Assembly (NCBI RefSeq): GCF_014218705.1
Contig: NZ_JABBJF010000001.1
Location: 62,001 to 126,000 of the forward strand
Source: Kluyvera sichuanensis
GTDB taxonomy: Bacteria > Pseudomonadota > Gammaproteobacteria > Enterobacterales > Enterobacteriaceae
Direction: 5' to 3'
DNA: 64,000 nucleotides
The notes beneath the pieces are model-generated. The model ran no database searches. It was not told where the DNA came from and worked only from the letters and a program-made list of their open reading frames with translations. A program made the position numbers and the translations under genes. Of the stretch, positions 47,371-57,220 are shown one piece after another; position 1 is the first letter of the stretch; each line of letters starts with the position of its first letter.

Positions 47371-47707
47371 CTTTATGGTTATTTTTTACTTTCATTTTCA
47401 CGCCGCCAAACGAAATAAATCCTTTCCCTGCTATTAATTCCATCCGGATGTTATTCTTAATAACCCATTGATTGAATTTATCAATCTGAGCCCTTTTCCG
47501 GCGTTATCCACTGAATGTGTTATCTTTTAAATACACGTCATCCTTCGAGTTGCCTCTGCGTTGGCTGCGTTCATTCACCTCAGTCACGTACTTGTGTACG
47601 CTCCTGAGGATTCATTCGCTTGCCGCCTTGATGCAACTCGAATGATTTAGTGTAAGGACCATGAGGAGTGTCAGAGTACTGCAATTCCCGCCATTTAAGG
47701 AGGAGCT
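47371..47707. other. yciX-acnA intergenic region
   Basis: This is 337 bases. It contains an ERIC element (next entry) and the acnA promoter area. AAGGAGGAG just before 47708 is the acnA ribosome site. No gene was seen. Confidence 0.7.
47536..47648. repeat. ERIC (intergenic repeat unit) element
   Basis: The ends CCTTCGAGTTGC and GCAACTCGAATG are inverted repeats. The centre (ATTCACCTCAGTCACGTAC, then GTACGCTCCTGAGGATTCA) matches the core of the enterobacterial ERIC consensus. About 113 bases long, it ends 60 bases before acnA and would form a long hairpin in the acnA leader if transcribed. Confidence 0.85.
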
Positions 47708-50383
47708 ATGTCGTCAACACTACGAGAGACCTGCAAGGATACACTACAGGTCGATAATAAAACCTACCGTTACTACAGCCTGCCGCTGGCTGCTAAGACC
47801 CTGGGTGACATCACCCGCCTGCCAAAATCACTCAAAGTTCTCCTGGAAAACCTGCTCCGTTGGCAGGATGGCGATTCGGTCACCGCTGAAGATATTCAGG
47901 CGCTGGCAGGGTGGCTTAAACAGGCCCATGCCGATCGTGAAATTGCCTATCGTCCCGCCCGCGTCCTGATGCAGGACTTTACCGGCGTGCCGGCGGTGGT
48001 CGATCTCGCCGCCATGCGCGAAGCGGTAAAACGCCTCGGCGGGGATACCCGCAAAGTGAACCCGCTGTCGCCCGTTGACCTGGTCATTGACCACTCGGTC
48101 ACGGTGGACCGTTTTGGCGATGACGAGGCGTTTGATGAGAACGTGCGCCTGGAGATGTCTCGCAACCACGAACGCTACACTTTTTTACGCTGGGGGCAGC
48201 AGGCTTTCAGTCAGTTCCGCGTCGTGCCGCCGGGCACCGGGATCTGCCACCAGGTAAACCTGGAATATCTGGGGCGCGCAGTGTGGAGCGAGCAGCAGGG
48301 CGATGAATGGGTTGCCTATCCCGATACCCTGGTCGGGACTGATTCGCATACGACGATGATTAACGGCCTTGGCGTACTGGGCTGGGGCGTGGGCGGTATT
48401 GAGGCGGAAGCCGCGATGCTGGGGCAGCCGGTATCCATGCTCATTCCTGACGTAGTCGGCTTTAAGCTCAGCGGCAAGCTACGCGAAGGGATCACCGCCA
48501 CCGACCTGGTGCTGACGGTCACGCAGATGCTGCGTAAGCTTGGCGTGGTGGGTAAATTTGTCGAGTTCTACGGTGACGGGCTGGATTCTCTGCCGCTGGC
48601 CGACCGAGCCACGATTGCCAACATGGCGCCGGAATACGGCGCAACCTGCGGCTTCTTCCCGATTGATGACATTACCCTGTCGTATATGCGCCTCAGCGGA
48701 CGCAGCGACGAGCAGGTAGCGCTGGTTGAAGCCTATGCGAAAGCGCAGGGGATGTGGCGACGCAAGGGTGATGAACCGGTCTTCAGCCAGACGCTGGCAT
48801 TGGATATGAACGACGTTGAAGCCAGCCTCGCCGGGCCGAAACGCCCGCAGGATCGCGTCGCGCTGGCTCAGGTGCCGCAGGCGTTTAACGCCACGACCGA
48901 ACTGGCGGTAAACCAGGGTTCAACGGGGAAAAACGCCGTTGACTTTACGCTTAACGGCGAAACGCATGCGCTTCCTGAAGGCGCGGTAGTGATTGCCGCG
49001 ATTACCTCCTGTACCAACACCTCGAACCCTAGCGTGCTAATGGCCGCTGGCCTGCTGGCGAAAAAAGCCGTCGCGCTGGGCTTGCAGCCAAAAGCGTGGG
49101 TTAAAGCCTCGCTGGCGCCAGGGTCGAAGGTAGTCTCTGACTATCTGGCCCATGCGGGTCTTACGCCTTATCTTGACCAGCTTGGTTTTAACCTCGTCGG
49201 CTATGGCTGTACCACCTGTATCGGTAACTCCGGCCCGCTGCCGGATCCGATTGAGAATGCCATCAAGCAGGGCGATTTGACGGTTGGCGCGGTGCTTTCC
49301 GGTAACCGTAACTTTGAGGGCCGTATTCACCCACTGGTGAAAACCAACTGGCTGGCCTCGCCTCCGCTGGTGGTGGCCTACGCGCTGGCCGGGAATATGC
49401 GGGTGGATCTGACCCACGACCCGCTGGGGCAGGACAGCAAGGGGAACCCGGTCTACCTGAAAGATATCTGGCCGACCAGCGCCGAGATAGCCGAAGCGGT
49501 GCAGCAGGTCTCTACCGGGATGTTCCACAAAGAATATGCGGCGGTCTTTGCCGGAACGCCGGAGTGGCAGGCGATCGACATTCCTGCTTCCGACACCTAT
49601 GAATGGCAGGATGATTCCACCTATATCCGACTGTCGCCGTTCTTTGATGAAATGGGGGTGACGCCCGATCCGGTACAGGATATCCACGGCGCACGCGTGC
49701 TGGCGATGCTGGGAGACTCCGTCACCACCGACCATATCTCGCCGGCAGGCAGTATCAAGGCCGACAGCCCAGCAGGCCGCTACCTGCAGGACAACGGCGT
49801 TGCCAGCCGCGATTTCAACTCCTACGGTTCCCGCCGCGGTAACCATCTGGTGATGATGCGCGGCACCTTTGCCAATATTCGTATTCGCAATGAAATGGTA
49901 CCCGGCGTGGAAGGGGGCATGACGCGCCTGCTACCGGGCGATAAGGTGATGTCGATTTACGATGCCGCGATGGCCTATCAGCAGCAGGGTACGCCGCTGG
50001 CGGTGATTGCCGGGAAAGAGTACGGCTCAGGCTCCAGCCGCGACTGGGCGGCAAAAGGTCCGCGCCTGCTGGGTGTCAGGGTGGTGATCGCCGAATCGTT
50101 CGAACGTATTCACCGATCGAACCTGATTGGCATGGGCATTTTGCCGCTGGAGTTCCCGCAGGGGGAAGATCGTAAAACGCTGAAGCTAACCGGTGAAGAG
50201 CAGATCGATATCGCTGGGCTGCAGCAGTTGAAGCCGGGGGCGACCATTCCGGTGCTGATCACCCGGCCGGACGGGCAGCAGCAGACGCTGGCGTGTCGCT
50301 GCCGTATTGATACGGCGACGGAGCTAACCTACTACCAGAACGATGGCATCCTGCACTACGTTATTCGTAACATGCTGGGATAA
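47708..50383 (+). CDS. acnA: Aconitate hydratase A
   Basis: Stress-type aconitase of the TCA cycle, cytoplasmic, 891 residues as in E. coli. The [4Fe-4S] cysteines are in SCTNTSNP (near 435) and CTTCIGNSG (near 501-504). The swivel domain has [14 protein letters not shown]. In E. coli it is induced by SoxRS and in stationary phase. An ERIC element sits just upstream. Confidence 0.98.
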   Translation: MSSTLRETCKDTLQVDNKTYRYYSLPLAAKTLGDITRLPKSLKVLLENLLRWQDGDSVTAEDIQALAGWLKQAHADREIAYRPARVLMQDFTGVPAVVDLAAMREAVKRLGGDTRKVNPLSPVDLVIDHSVTVDRFGDDEAFDENVRLEMSRNHERYTFLRWGQQAFSQFRVVPPGTGICHQVNLEYLGRAVWSEQQGDEWVAYPDTLVGTDSHTTMINGLGVLGWGVGGIEAEAAMLGQPVSMLIPDVVGFKLSGKLREGITATDLVLTVTQMLRKLGVVGKFVEFYGDGLDSLPLADRATIANMAPEYGATCGFFPIDDITLSYMRLSGRSDEQVALVEAYAKAQGMWRRKGDEPVFSQTLALDMNDVEASLAGPKRPQDRVALAQVPQAFNATTELAVNQGSTGKNAVDFTLNGETHALPEGAVVIAAITSCTNTSNPSVLMAAGLLAKKAVALGLQPKAWVKASLAPGSKVVSDYLAHAGLTPYLDQLGFNLVGYGCTTCIGNSGPLPDPIENAIKQGDLTVGAVLSGNRNFEGRIHPLVKTNWLASPPLVVAYALAGNMRVDLTHDPLGQDSKGNPVYLKDIWPTSAEIAEAVQQVSTGMFHKEYAAVFAGTPEWQAIDIPASDTYEWQDDSTYIRLSPFFDEMGVTPDPVQDIHGARVLAMLGDSVTTDHISPAGSIKADSPAGRYLQDNGVASRDFNSYGSRRGNHLVMMRGTFANIRIRNEMVPGVEGGMTRLLPGDKVMSIYDAAMAYQQQGTPLAVIAGKEYGSGSSRDWAAKGPRLLGVRVVIAESFERIHRSNLIGMGILPLEFPQGEDRKTLKLTGEEQIDIAGLQQLKPGATIPVLITRPDGQQQTLACRCRIDTATELTYYQNDGILHYVIRNMLG

Positions 50384-50388
50384 AAAAA

Positions 50389-50407
50389 GGGGCCGATTTC
50401 TGGCCCC
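50389..50407 (-). terminator. kdgM-side terminator next to acnA
   Basis: Read on the minus strand, GGGGCC-AGAAATC-GGCCCC is followed by seven T residues. It terminates transcription coming from the kdgM gene. Confidence 0.8.
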
Positions 50408-50471
50408 AAAACGGACGATGGCAATAACAGAAGCAAAAGAAAATGAGAGCGGCACGTTGAACAGAAACCCG

Positions 50472-50502
50472 CCTCTCACACCCATCCGGTGTGAGAGGTT
50501 TT
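50472..50502 (+). terminator. acnA terminator
   Basis: CCTCTCACACC pairs with GGTGTGAGAGG around CATCC, followed by TTTT on the + strand. It ends just before the kdgM stop. Confidence 0.8.
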
Positions 50503-50506
50503 CTGC

Positions 50507-51262
50507 TTATTTAAAGGTGTAGACCACCCCCATACGCAGACGGAACTGACGTTCGGTAGAGCGGGATGAGCGGCCAATGTCGCCAAAGGTGACGTACGGC
50601 TTCCACTCTTTTTTATCCCCGAGGGTGTAGTCGAACTGCCACTCCTGCTCGTAGTCATAATGCTGGTTCCCCCACAGAATCTCATCGCCATGCTTATAGA
50701 TAAATTTGTAGGTCGTGGAGAAACGGTCGAGAGTGTAGCGCAGATAAAGGTCGCCACGGTTTACGGTACGGTGTTTATTGGTGCTACAGGATTTATCCCC
50801 GTTATATCCGCAGTCGGGATCGTTGGCATAATCGGTCATTTCAAAACGGTACATCCCGCCGACCGCCCAATTTTCATTAAACGTGTACCATGGCACAAAG
50901 CCAAATTTCCATTCCGTTCTTTCATTGTTGAATTCTGGCTGAATTAATGGCGCAATTTTGAAATTACCGAAGGTAAATGATTTCGATAGTGTTAATTCCA
51001 CAGCGTTAATCACCGGGTCGTTATACCATTTATCCTGTGGGTCATCACCACCGGTTTTGTATTTGGTCTCAATCGCAAAATTATAATTGTCCGGCAGCGC
51101 TGCAGACATGTTCAGCTTGTCGTAGTGGGTACGATCGCGAACGCGATACTCATGTCGGTAATCAAGGCTGAGTGAGCGGATCGGAGAGGTATATTCTTCA
51201 GCCAGCACAACGTTGCTGGTTAATAAAACGCAACCTGCTATAAGGTATTTACCGGATAACAT
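50507..51262 (-). CDS. kdgM: KdgM-family oligogalacturonate-specific outer membrane porin
   Basis: Outer-membrane beta-barrel porin of 251 residues that lets acidic pectic oligomers through. A signal peptide (MLSGKYLIAGCVLLTSNVVLA) is followed by EEYTSPIRSLSLDYRHEYR, the start of KdgM/NanC-type barrels, and the chain ends on VVYTFK. Two Cys (DCGYNGDKSCS) could form a loop disulfide. The start is at complement 51262 with GGAAG upstream; a longer frame to 51394 would mask the signal peptide. Divergent from ogl. Confidence 0.9.
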   Translation of the reverse strand: MLSGKYLIAGCVLLTSNVVLAEEYTSPIRSLSLDYRHEYRVRDRTHYDKLNMSAALPDNYNFAIETKYKTGGDDPQDKWYNDPVINAVELTLSKSFTFGNFKIAPLIQPEFNNERTEWKFGFVPWYTFNENWAVGGMYRFEMTDYANDPDCGYNGDKSCSTNKHRTVNRGDLYLRYTLDRFSTTYKFIYKHGDEILWGNQHYDYEQEWQFDYTLGDKKEWKPYVTFGDIGRSSRSTERQFRLRMGVVYTFK

Positions 51263-51687
51263 AACAATTCTTCCCTCATTATTATTTGAATAATGCATTA
51301 CACAATGCACTCGGTTTATCCTGCGTGAGCCTGTCGATGTATTAATCGCCACTACTGGCAAGCTTTCGCTAAATGAACGCACGTAGTTAAGCATCCGCTG
51401 CGACGTTAAAACCTTTATAAAATCACCAACTATTTTGATTTTTTGTCGGGAAAGCTAAGAAATATATTTATCGTGTTAAGAATGTGAGCATGCCTGAAAT
51501 TATTCATGATAACGCTGAAACCTTTGTTATTGCGTCATCCGGTAACGGGCTTTGTCATTATTTCAAAGGTTATTGCCGATACGCCCCGGCATGCTGTGAG
51601 CTGATCCTGTCAGCTAAGACTGACGGGAGAATTTGCATCCTGAGATGCCTTTGAACCGACCCGACAACTCCTGACATTGAGGACACT
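51263..51687. promoter_or_regulatory. Divergent kdgM-ogl control region
   Basis: This is 425 bases, AT-rich in its middle, with no gene. ATTATT-TG-AATAAT at 51281-51294 is an inverted repeat near the kdgM ribosome site. AACCTTTG (51519-51526) and CAAAGGTT (51564-51571) are perfect inverted repeats. A weak KdgR-like half-match lies at 51514-51532. No convincing CRP core was found. Confidence 0.45.
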
Positions 51688-52860
51688 ATGGCAAAGGGTG
51701 ATGTCACTCCACTGACGTTTACATCTGAAATTGACCCCGTCACGCACGCTCGCGTGGTCCGGCTAACCCCGCGGGATCGTATTTTTCACCGCAACTACTT
51801 CTATCAGAAGTGCTTCCTGCAGGGGGGCACGCAGCTGCTGATTGGCGGCGTCGATGATGGCAACTGGAACTACTGGCTGCTGGATCTGCAACAGCATACC
51901 CTGCGTCAACTGACGGAAGGGCCGGGTGACAACAGCTTTGACGGCTTTATCACCGAAGATGACCGCGCCCTGATCTTTATGCGCCACAACCGCCATATTG
52001 TCAGGGTTGAGTTGGATACCCTACGCGAAGAGGTGCTCTACGAGCTGCCCGCGCAGTGGGTCAGCACCAGCGCCTGGGCACCGGACAGTACTGGCAGCAA
52101 GATGATCGGCATGTCGCTGTCAGCGGATACCTGGATCCCGCTGAACGACTGGAACGATTTCCAGCGGCAATATCACCTGAACCCGACCACCCGCTGCGAG
52201 GTTATCGATCTTGCCAGCGGGCATTCGGAGGTGCTGTTTGAAGAGCCGCGCTGGCTGGGCCACCCTGGCTTTCGTCCGAATGACACCAATACCATCATGT
52301 ACTGCCATGAAGGGCCGCATGACCTGATTCGCAACCGCATCTGGCTGTACGATCGCCAGACCGGCCTTTCGGCGCCGGTAAGCCAGCCGGAAGTGGAAAC
52401 CTTCACCCATGAATTCTGGGTGCCTGACGGTTCACGCATCGTTTTCGTCTCGCTGAATAAAGAGACGCATCAACGCCATATCTGCCAGACGCTGGCCGGC
52501 AGCGCACAGAGCGAGAAGGTGATGGAAATGCCTGCCTGTTCGCACCTGATGAGTAATTACGACGGCTCGCTACTGGTCGGCGACGGCTGCGGCACGCCGG
52601 TTGATTTAACCGATGAGGGCGGCTACACGGCGTTAACCGATCCGTGGCTCTACCTGTTTGAGCCAGGCCAAAAGCAAACACGCAAAATTACCCGTCACGA
52701 CACCTCCTGGCGCGTGATTGACGGGCAGTGCCAGGCGAGCCACCCGCATCCCTCTTTTAGCCCGGATTTAAGCCACGTGCTCTACACCTCTGACCGCGAC
52801 GGCCTGCCTGCCGTCTATCTGGCAGAGATTGCCCCTTTACTGAAAGGAAGCTCGAAATGA
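51688..52860 (+). CDS. ogl: Oligogalacturonate lyase (PL22)
   Basis: Cytoplasmic manganese-dependent lyase of 390 residues with a seven-bladed propeller fold. It cleaves short oligogalacturonides, especially unsaturated dimers, to 4-deoxy-L-threo-5-hexosulose uronate. Metal-ligand residues known from Yersinia Ogl are visible: Gln and two His in QASHPHPSF (about 349-354), and the His of CSHLMSNYDG. It overlaps togB by four bases (ATGA). Confidence 0.92.
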   Translation: MAKGDVTPLTFTSEIDPVTHARVVRLTPRDRIFHRNYFYQKCFLQGGTQLLIGGVDDGNWNYWLLDLQQHTLRQLTEGPGDNSFDGFITEDDRALIFMRHNRHIVRVELDTLREEVLYELPAQWVSTSAWAPDSTGSKMIGMSLSADTWIPLNDWNDFQRQYHLNPTTRCEVIDLASGHSEVLFEEPRWLGHPGFRPNDTNTIMYCHEGPHDLIRNRIWLYDRQTGLSAPVSQPEVETFTHEFWVPDGSRIVFVSLNKETHQRHICQTLAGSAQSEKVMEMPACSHLMSNYDGSLLVGDGCGTPVDLTDEGGYTALTDPWLYLFEPGQKQTRKITRHDTSWRVIDGQCQASHPHPSFSPDLSHVLYTSDRDGLPAVYLAEIAPLLKGSSK

Positions 52861-54149
52861 AAAAGATTGCCTTCTCGTTAATGCTCGCCTGTAGCGGCCT
52901 GCTGTGTACGGCCCCGGCGTTTGCGGACGACAGCGACACGGTGACGCTGCGTGTGGCCTGGTGGGGAGCGAACTCCCGTCACCAGAACACCCTGAAAACC
53001 ATTCGCGCCTTTGAGCAGGCGCATCCGAATATCAAGGTGAAAGCGGAGTACACCGGTTGGGATGGCTTTGTGTCACGTCTTTCCACGCAGATTGCCGGGA
53101 AGAATGAACCCGATGTGATGCAGCTCGACTGGAGCTGGATTCAGGTGTTCTCACGCTCGGGCAACGGCTTTTACGACCTTAACCAACTGAGCAAAGAGGT
53201 GGGGCTGGATAACTACGCGGGCAAGCTTGGCACCGTCACCGTCAATGGCAAAGTGCAGGGGCTGCCGGTGTCGCTGGTGGCTCCCATTCTTTACTACAAC
53301 ACGGAAACCTGGAAGAAAGCCGGACTGGCTTACCCAAAAACCTGGGATGAACTCTTCGCCGCCGGACAGGTGTTTAAAGAGAAGCTCGGCGATAACTACT
53401 ACCCGGCGATCGTCACTACCTCAATGGAGCTAATCAACTCGTGGATGGTGCAGAAGTACAACCAGCCGATGCTCAATGAAAAAGGCGAGTTCACCTACAG
53501 CGAAGCCCAGTGGCTGGAATTTGTACAGATCTACCAGAAACTGGTCGCCGAGCATGTTCTGCCAAGCCAGAAGTACATCCAATCTTTTGGCAAAGCGCAG
53601 CCGTTTGAGATGAAACCGTGGATCAATGGCGAATTTGGCGGCTCGAACCTGATGAGCTCGGCGGTCGCCAAATATGAAGACACCCTGACGCCGCCGGCGA
53701 AGCTGGAAGTCGGGCCCTATCCGCTGCTGCCGGGCGCTAAAGATGCGGGGTTGTTTATTAAACCATCGATGATCTTTGCTATCAGCCGTAACACGCAACA
53801 CCCGAAAGAGGCGGCCATGCTGCTTGATTTTATGGTCAACCAGCCGGAAGGCGTGCAGCTAATGGGGCTGGAACGCGGCTTCCCGGTCAGTAAAGCGGCG
53901 GCGGACTTCGTGGTGAAAACCGATATGGCGCAGCCGAACGACCCGGTGATCACCGGGCTGAAGCTGGTGGAAAGCATGCCGTCGGACAACGTCTACGTCT
54001 CGCCATACTTCAAAAACCCGGAGATCGAACAGTACTGGCTGGATCTCACCCAGCGGATCGACTACGGCAAAATCAGCGCTGAAGATGCAGCAAAAGAGTT
54101 TGAACGCACGGCGAAACGCGCGCTGCGTAAACATGCACCGACGAAGTAA
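52857..54149 (+). CDS. togB: Oligogalacturonide ABC transporter substrate-binding protein TogB
   Basis: Periplasmic binding protein of the family 1 carbohydrate type, 430 residues. The signal peptide MKKIAFSLMLACSGLLC-TAPAFA ends before DDSDTV. It holds WWGANSRHQNTLKTIRAFEQAHPNI and a KPSMIFAISRNTQHPKEAAMLLDF segment typical of the family. It should deliver oligomers to TogMNA, whose genes are 2.2 kb downstream beyond an AraC gene. Translationally coupled to ogl. Confidence 0.85.
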   Translation: MKKIAFSLMLACSGLLCTAPAFADDSDTVTLRVAWWGANSRHQNTLKTIRAFEQAHPNIKVKAEYTGWDGFVSRLSTQIAGKNEPDVMQLDWSWIQVFSRSGNGFYDLNQLSKEVGLDNYAGKLGTVTVNGKVQGLPVSLVAPILYYNTETWKKAGLAYPKTWDELFAAGQVFKEKLGDNYYPAIVTTSMELINSWMVQKYNQPMLNEKGEFTYSEAQWLEFVQIYQKLVAEHVLPSQKYIQSFGKAQPFEMKPWINGEFGGSNLMSSAVAKYEDTLTPPAKLEVGPYPLLPGAKDAGLFIKPSMIFAISRNTQHPKEAAMLLDFMVNQPEGVQLMGLERGFPVSKAAADFVVKTDMAQPNDPVITGLKLVESMPSDNVYVSPYFKNPEIEQYWLDLTQRIDYGKISAEDAAKEFERTAKRALRKHAPTK

Positions 54150-54158
54150 GGGGAGTTC

Positions 54159-55268
54159 ATGGAGAGGAAACAACTGCAGTTTAGCGTCGATGAAACGGTG
54201 CTGATGACCGAAAAACTGATCGATGCGCTGGTGAATATTCGCGACGAAAACGGCGCATTTCTGATGACGCTGGCCGATGGGCGCGTGGTTGACACCAAAG
54301 GGTGGGGCGGCTGGGAATGGACCCACGGTGTGGGGCTATACGGGCTCTGGCAGTACTGGCAGCAAACCCGCGACCCGCGATGGCTGGCGATTATCGAACA
54401 GTGGTTTACGGATCGTTTCCGTGAAGGCACGCCAACCAAAAACGTCAACACCATGGCGCCAATGCTGACCCTGGCCTCAGTGTATGAAGAGAACGGCTAC
54501 ACCCCGTGGAAGCGCTATATCGAATGCTGGGCTAACTGGGTGATGTACGAGATGCCGCGCACCGAGCTGGGCGGGTTGCAGCATATGACCTTTAACTATG
54601 CGCACCATCAGCAGCTATGGGACGACACGCTGATGATGAGCGTGATGCCGCTGGCGAAAGCGGGCCTGGTGCTGAATCGCCCGGAATGGGTTGAAGAGGC
54701 CAAACGGCAGTTCCTGCTGCATTCGCAGTATCTGTGCGATGCGCCTACGGGGCTGTGGTACCACGGCTGGAATTTCGAAGGCCGACATCACTATGCCAAA
54801 GCGCTGTGGGGGCGCGGTAATAGCTGGGTGACGGTGGCGATCCCTGACTTTATTGAGATGCTTGACCTCCCGCAGGGCGACCCAGTGCGCGAGTTCCTGT
54901 TAGGGCAGCTTTCGCGTCAGGTAGCCGCGCTGGCGGAGCGTCAGGATAAAGAGAGCGGGCTGTGGCATACGTTGCTGGACGATCCTACCTCCTACCTGGA
55001 ATCTTCCGCCTCAGCAGGTTTTGCCTACGGCATTCTGAAGGCGGTTCGTAAGCGTTATATCGATAAACGCTTCCTGGCGACCGGGGTGGCGGCGGCGGAA
55101 GGGGTCATGCGCCAGATTACGCCGCAGGGCGAGTTGGCAAACGTCTCTTTCGGCACCGGAATGGGCAAAGATCTCGACTACTACCGCAATATCGAACGCA
55201 CCTCCATGCCGTATGGACAGGCGATGGCGATGCTGGCGTTGATCGAGTATCAGAATCTGTTTATCTAA
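54159..55268 (+). CDS. GH105 unsaturated rhamnogalacturonyl/galacturonyl hydrolase
   Basis: Cytoplasmic alpha/alpha-barrel hydrolase of 369 residues (YteR/YesR/RhiN family), no signal peptide. The catalytic-Asp motif QLWDDTLMMSVMPLAK is near residue 153, and WGRGNSW near 217. The enzyme removes the unsaturated uronic acid from pectic oligomers, using water addition to the double bond. With Ogl it would cover both homogalacturonan and rhamnogalacturonan fragments. Symbol left blank because RhiN is defined in other genera. Confidence 0.88.
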   Translation: MERKQLQFSVDETVLMTEKLIDALVNIRDENGAFLMTLADGRVVDTKGWGGWEWTHGVGLYGLWQYWQQTRDPRWLAIIEQWFTDRFREGTPTKNVNTMAPMLTLASVYEENGYTPWKRYIECWANWVMYEMPRTELGGLQHMTFNYAHHQQLWDDTLMMSVMPLAKAGLVLNRPEWVEEAKRQFLLHSQYLCDAPTGLWYHGWNFEGRHHYAKALWGRGNSWVTVAIPDFIEMLDLPQGDPVREFLLGQLSRQVAALAERQDKESGLWHTLLDDPTSYLESSASAGFAYGILKAVRKRYIDKRFLATGVAAAEGVMRQITPQGELANVSFGTGMGKDLDYYRNIERTSMPYGQAMAMLALIEYQNLFI

Positions 55269-55287
55269 GCCGCAACGGCTCCTGGTC

Positions 55288-56136
55288 TCAGGACTGGAGA
55301 GCCGTACGGTGGTTTATCAGCGGAAACAGCCCGTACTTGCGTACCGTGCGCGGCGGCATGCCGAAAAAGAGTTTGAAGCGATGGGAGAAGTAGTTGCTGT
55401 CGTTAAAACCGCACAGGTAGGCGATATCGGTAATGGACTGTTCCGAAGTGACCAACAGATTCATCGCATGGCATAAGCGGACGTGGGTGATGTAATCGTT
55501 GGGCGTCAGGGCGGTAATAGATTGCACTTTTCGCTCCAGCATGCGCTTTTGAATATTAAATTTCTGTGCCAGATAATCAATGCTTAATTGATCGTTTGCA
55601 TAATTGTGATGCAAATAATTCAGCAAATAGATAATTGAATCTTCCTTGGCGCAGCGATGAGAGGTTTGACTCACGTGACCACGTTGTAAAAATACGGCGA
55701 GTTGCGTAAATAACGTTTCCAGCATAATGGAGCGCCAGGCTAAATCTTTGTTTAATTCTTCATTTAATAGGTTGGTATAAAATGCACTATGTACGATGGT
55801 TTGATGGGTAGCCATAAATTGTTTATTTGGCGCGAAGTCAGCTAGCAGCGTCAGCAGCGTCTCGGTGAGAAAATCCGGATGAATGAGGATATTGAGCAGT
55901 GACAGTTTTTCAACTTTCTCAAAATAATGCTCTTCATTCGGCGAGACGATAAATACCGAACCACAGCTGATAGGCCACGAGATCCCGTCAATGACGTGCA
56001 TCCCACTGCCGGATGAGACGCAAACCATTTCATAAAAGTCATGGGCGTGCAGTGGACAGACATCCTGGTCAGCGATGTGCTTAATCATCAGTGATGCATT
56101 TTCAGGAAAATAGGTGGAATGACGACGCAATGCCAT
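55288..56136 (-). CDS. AraC family regulator in the pectin island
   Basis: Regulator of 282 residues. The N-terminal cupin (DVCPLHAHDFYEMVCVSSGSG) and a C-terminal AraC HTH pair (LSIDYLAQKFNIQKRMLERK and ITDIAYLCGFNDSNYFSHRFK) are clear. It lies between ogl-togB-GH105 and togMNA, on the opposite strand. RhaS-like control of rhamnogalacturonan genes in Dickeya is a precedent for AraC control of such modules; the effector here is unknown. Confidence 0.88.
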   Translation of the reverse strand: MALRRHSTYFPENASLMIKHIADQDVCPLHAHDFYEMVCVSSGSGMHVIDGISWPISCGSVFIVSPNEEHYFEKVEKLSLLNILIHPDFLTETLLTLLADFAPNKQFMATHQTIVHSAFYTNLLNEELNKDLAWRSIMLETLFTQLAVFLQRGHVSQTSHRCAKEDSIIYLLNYLHHNYANDQLSIDYLAQKFNIQKRMLERKVQSITALTPNDYITHVRLCHAMNLLVTSEQSITDIAYLCGFNDSNYFSHRFKLFFGMPPRTVRKYGLFPLINHRTALQS

Positions 56137-56192
56137 AGCAATAGCCTTCAGAAGAAAGATTATTTTTCGACTATAGGTTTTAATCTTTAAAA

Positions 56193-56211
56193 AATGAAAT
56201 GTTTTTTCATT
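56193..56211 (+). promoter_or_regulatory. Candidate KdgR operator upstream of togM
   Basis: AATGAAATGTTTTTTCATT is a palindrome with perfect 7-base arms AATGAAA/TTTCATT around five bases. The arms equal those of the KdgR consensus AATGAAACANTGTTTCATT. It lies between araC and togM, 118 bases ahead of togM. Confidence 0.7.
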
Positions 56212-56255
56212 ATTCTGCTGGAGTTCACAGCTAAAATTAATCAGGCAATATTAAA

Positions 56256-56271
56256 TGTGATAAAGATCACT
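56256..56271 (+). promoter_or_regulatory. CRP site upstream of togM
   Basis: TGTGA-TAAAGA-TCACT, with AAA before and TAT after, is one base off the CRP core consensus. It is 58 bases ahead of the togM ATG. CRP activation of tog genes is known in Dickeya. Confidence 0.75.
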
Positions 56272-56329
56272 ATGCAAACCGTTAACGCGGGTCGTTGTGC
56301 AAGATATCTTTATTATATTAGAGGAATCT

Positions 56330-57220
56330 ATGAACGAGAATAAGTTATTAGGGCTGGCATGGATCTCACCGTACATAATAGGGCTAGTGGTGTTTACCGC
56401 TTTTCCCTTTATTTCGTCTTTTTTATTGAGTTTTACCCAGTACGATTTAATGAGTCCACCGGAATTTAACGGCATTGAAAACTATCGCTACATGCTGACG
56501 GAAGATCCACTCTTCTGGAAATCCATGGCGGTGACCTTTGTCTACGTGTTCCTGACCATTCCCGTCAAACTGGCGTTCGCGCTGGGCATTGCCTTCGTGC
56601 TTAATTTCAAACTGCGGGGCATCGGTTTCTTTCGCACCGCGTACTACATCCCGTCGATTCTTGGCAGCTCGGTAGCTATTGCGGTCTTATGGCGAGCGCT
56701 GTTCGCCATCGACGGCCTGTTCAACAGCATGCTGGGGGCGATCGGCGTAGATCCGATCAACTGGCTGGGTGAACCCTCGCTGGCGCTGATTTCCGTTACG
56801 CTGCTGCGCGTCTGGCAGTTTGGTTCGGCGATGGTCATCTTCCTGGCGGCGCTGCAAAACGTCCCGCAGTCGCAGTATGAAGCCGCGATGATCGACGGCG
56901 CGTCGAAATGGCAGATGTTCCTCAAGGTGACGGTGCCGCTGATTACGCCGGTAATCTTCTTTAACTTTATTATGCAGACCAGTGGTACCTTCCAGGAATT
57001 TACCGGCCCGTATGTGATTACCGGCGGGGGCCCGACCTACTATACCTACCTGTTCTCGCTCTATATCTACGATACCGCGTTTAAATATTTCGATATGGGC
57101 TACGGCGCTGCGCTGGCGTGGGTCCTGTTCCTGGTGGTGGCTGCCTTTGCGGCCGTGGCCTTCAAATCATCGAAATACTGGGTCTTCTACTCCGCCGATA
57201 AGGGAGGCAAAAATGGCTGA
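56330..57220 (+). CDS. togM: Oligogalacturonide ABC transporter permease TogM
   Basis: Inner-membrane permease of 296 residues with about six helices. The EAA loop QYEAAMIDGASKWQMFLKVTVPLI contacts the ATPase. The start MNENKLLGLAWISPYIIG at 56330 follows GAGGAA. An upstream in-frame extension to 56297 has no ribosome site. Its last 8 bases overlap togN. Confidence 0.88.
   Translation: MNENKLLGLAWISPYIIGLVVFTAFPFISSFLLSFTQYDLMSPPEFNGIENYRYMLTEDPLFWKSMAVTFVYVFLTIPVKLAFALGIAFVLNFKLRGIGFFRTAYYIPSILGSSVAIAVLWRALFAIDGLFNSMLGAIGVDPINWLGEPSLALISVTLLRVWQFGSAMVIFLAALQNVPQSQYEAAMIDGASKWQMFLKVTVPLITPVIFFNFIMQTSGTFQEFTGPYVITGGGPTYYTYLFSLYIYDTAFKYFDMGYGAALAWVLFLVVAAFAAVAFKSSKYWVFYSADKGGKNG

Noticed and set aside
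51514-51532. Possible KdgR box upstream of ogl
   Set aside because: Left arm TGAAAC fits, but the right arm is offset by one base; only about half of the positions match, far weaker than the two reported boxes.
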